Shown: piece by piece, positions 62,849-64,000 of the stretch
Position numbering within the stretch: position 1 is the first letter of the stretch
Layout of the letters: each line of letters begins with the position of its first letter
From: Actinomycetota bacterium
GTDB taxonomy: Bacteria > Actinomycetota > Actinomycetes > S36-B12
Direction of reading: 5' to 3'
Assembly: GCA_016717115.1 (NCBI GenBank)
Contig: JADKGE010000003.1
Span: 372,001-436,000 of the forward strand
Length of the DNA: 64,000 bases
Made by a program: the position numbers and the translations under genes
The notes under the pieces: generated by a model
Database searches by the model: none
Seen by the model: the letters and a program-made list of their open reading frames with translations, nothing else
What the model was told of the DNA's origin: nothing

Positions 62849-64000
62849 GAACTGCCGTAGCGGCTGACGCCGCCGATCGAGTCCTTGTCGATACGCCGGG
62901 TGAGCCACAGGCCCTCGACGGCGAACTCGATGCTCGCCGCGGCGAGCCCGGGCGACTCGGCCATGCCGGGCTCCAGCGTGCTCAGCAGGCGACCGAGGCC
63001 GTCGAGGGGGCCGAGTTCGGCGAGCAGCGTCGCGGCCGGCACGGAGTCGCCGGCGATCAGCGAGTTGCCGTCGTCGAACCAGGCGACGAACGTGGTGAGG
63101 ATCGGCCGCATCTCGGTATCGCCGAGGGCGGCCCGCCATGCGTCGGCCGTGGCTCGACGAGCCAGCAGTTGGAGGGTCTGCTCCTCCTGCCCCTCCTCGC
63201 TCACGTCGAACTCCACCTTGCCCCGCAGGGTCGGCACGACCCCAGCCAGATCACCGATGCGGGCCACCGCATCGGTCTCGCCGGACATCGCCGCGCGGCG
63301 CATCGCGGCGCCGGCCAGGGCCTCGACGCAGGCGATCGCGAAGCGGGCCGACACGCCGCTGCGCTGATCCACGGCGGGCGACTCCCGGACCTCGCGGGTG
63401 AACCTGGCCACCACGTCGAGAAGGTGGCGCGGCACGACCGCCTCGATGCTGGCCTCCTGGCGGATGAGCTCGGTCTCGGCCTCCAGGCTCACCGGGTAGT
63501 GCGTGCGGATCTCGGCACCGAACCGGTCCTTCAGCGGCGTGATGATGCGACCGCGGTTGGTGTAGTCCTCGGGGTTCGCGCTCGCCACCACCAGCAGGTC
63601 GAGGGGCAGGCGCAGCTGGTAGCCGCGCACCTGGATGTCGCGCTCCTCGAGGACGTTGAGCAGGGCCACCTGGATGCGCTCCGCCAGGTCGGGCAGCTCG
63701 TTGATCGCGAAGATGCCGCGGTTGGTGCGGGGGACCAGGCCGTAGTGGATGGTCTCGCTGTCACCCAGGCTGCGGCCTTCGGCGACCTTGACCGGATCGA
63801 CGTCGCCGACGAGGTCGCCCACCGAGGTGTCGGGCGTGGCGAGCTTCTCACCGAAGCGCTCGGTTCGGTGGCGCCAGGTCACCGGCAGCAGCTCCCCGAG
63901 CTCGATACCCAGGCGACGGCATCGGGCGCAGATCGGCTGCGTCGGGTCGTCGTTGATCTCGCAGCCCTCGACGACCGGGATCCAGTCGTCGAGCAGGCCG
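62845..64000 (-). CDS. MoxR/magnesium-chelatase-like AAA+ ATPase (5' end outside window)
   Basis: The reading frame stays open to the window edge, so the gene is longer than the 385 codons seen, and the Walker A loop lies beyond it. Visible AAA+ elements are Walker B GIFAINELPDL, PDLAERIQVALLNVLEERDI and the sensor/arginine finger region VVASANPEDYTNRGRIITPL, then KDRFGAEI. An upstream segment, EGCEINDDPTQPICARCRRL, has three Cys that could bind zinc. It overlaps the VWA gene by ATGA. Confidence 0.88.
   Translation of the reverse strand, partial: GLLDDWIPVVEGCEINDDPTQPICARCRRLGIELGELLPVTWRHRTERFGEKLATPDTSVGDLVGDVDPVKVAEGRSLGDSETIHYGLVPRTNRGIFAINELPDLAERIQVALLNVLEERDIQVRGYQLRLPLDLLVVASANPEDYTNRGRIITPLKDRFGAEIRTHYPVSLEAETELIRQEASIEAVVPRHLLDVVARFTREVRESPAVDQRSGVSARFAIACVEALAGAAMRRAAMSGETDAVARIGDLAGVVPTLRGKVEFDVSEEGQEEQTLQLLARRATADAWRAALGDTEMRPILTTFVAWFDDGNSLIAGDSVPAATLLAELGPLDGLGRLLSTLEPGMAESPGLAAASIEFAVEGLWLTRRIDKDSIGGVSRYGSS

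Overview
The window is GC-rich (roughly 70%), densely packed chromosomal DNA of an Actinomycetota (high-GC Gram-positive) bacterium. Third codon positions are strongly G/C. GTG starts and ATGA/GTGA four-base gene overlaps are common. Several genes are lineage markers: the stand-alone GNAT-type argA, DUF501, TIGR04338/DUF2786, two 13E12-type HNH proteins, and the order mfd / SurA-like lipoprotein / mazG / eno / ftsB-like / DUF501 / ppx, which matches mycobacteria and their relatives. I cannot assign a genus from the sequence. I see no phage, IS element, CRISPR array, plasmid or integrase.

Layout. (1) 1-7.1 kb: end of nadC, coaX, a HAD hydrolase, lysS-argA-amidase, then a minus-strand block of MarR, TetR and a fatty-acid desaturase with visible palindromic operators. 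(2) 7.2-8.1 kb: a 31-codon reading frame, a membrane-anchored protein with four 87-bp tandem repeats broken by a one-base deletion, a terminator and tRNA-Gln(TTG). (3) 8.2-21 kb: glmU-prs, an HNH endonuclease, rplY (apparently frameshifted), pth, cysQ-like, mfd, a lipoprotein, mazG and a DUF885 metallopeptidase. (4) 21-28.7 kb: small proteins, a NERD-helicase, a DM13 protein, an Asp-box protein, a broken secreted gene, then eno-ftsB-DUF501-ppx. (5) 28.8-37.8 kb: a glucoside-use locus with a LacI regulator, GH13 alpha-glucosidase, MsmX/MalK-type ATPase, sugar-binding lipoprotein, two permeases and a GH1 beta-glucosidase. A 19-bp palindrome overlaps the transporter promoter. (6) 37.8-45.1 kb: dienelactone hydrolase, uracil-DNA glycosylase, an atypical tRNA with anticodon TAA, a Bax-inhibitor-1 protein, the second HNH endonuclease, an MBL hydrolase, cystathionine beta-synthase and a Nudix hydrolase. 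(7) 45.1-52.3 kb: a MacAB-like export operon (adaptor, ATPase, permease, membrane-anchored DUF5666-like protein, lipoprotein) divergent from a two-component system. (8) 52.3-64 kb: msrA / trans-sulfuration enzyme, a small channel-like protein, MFS plus secreted sulfatase, TIGR04338-DUF2786, ilvA, greA, and a VWA / AAA+ ATPase pair that runs off the end.

Themes. Many genes lack a Shine-Dalgarno sequence and instead have a TAnnnT-like -10 hexamer 6-8 nt before the start codon, consistent with leaderless mRNAs. Two divergent pairs (msrA/metB-like, MBL/cbs) have -10 elements that overlap or nearly touch. Three convergent pairs share a palindromic CTAG as both stop codons. Three apparent frameshifts all fall in short C runs, so consensus error must be excluded before reading biology into them. 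No complete new defence or biosynthetic system is evident. The best leads are the repeat protein with its upstream small frame, the short-armed tRNA(UAA), the L25 protein lacking its usual C-terminal domain, and the Gly/Pro/Met-rich segments shared by three neighbouring export-operon proteins.
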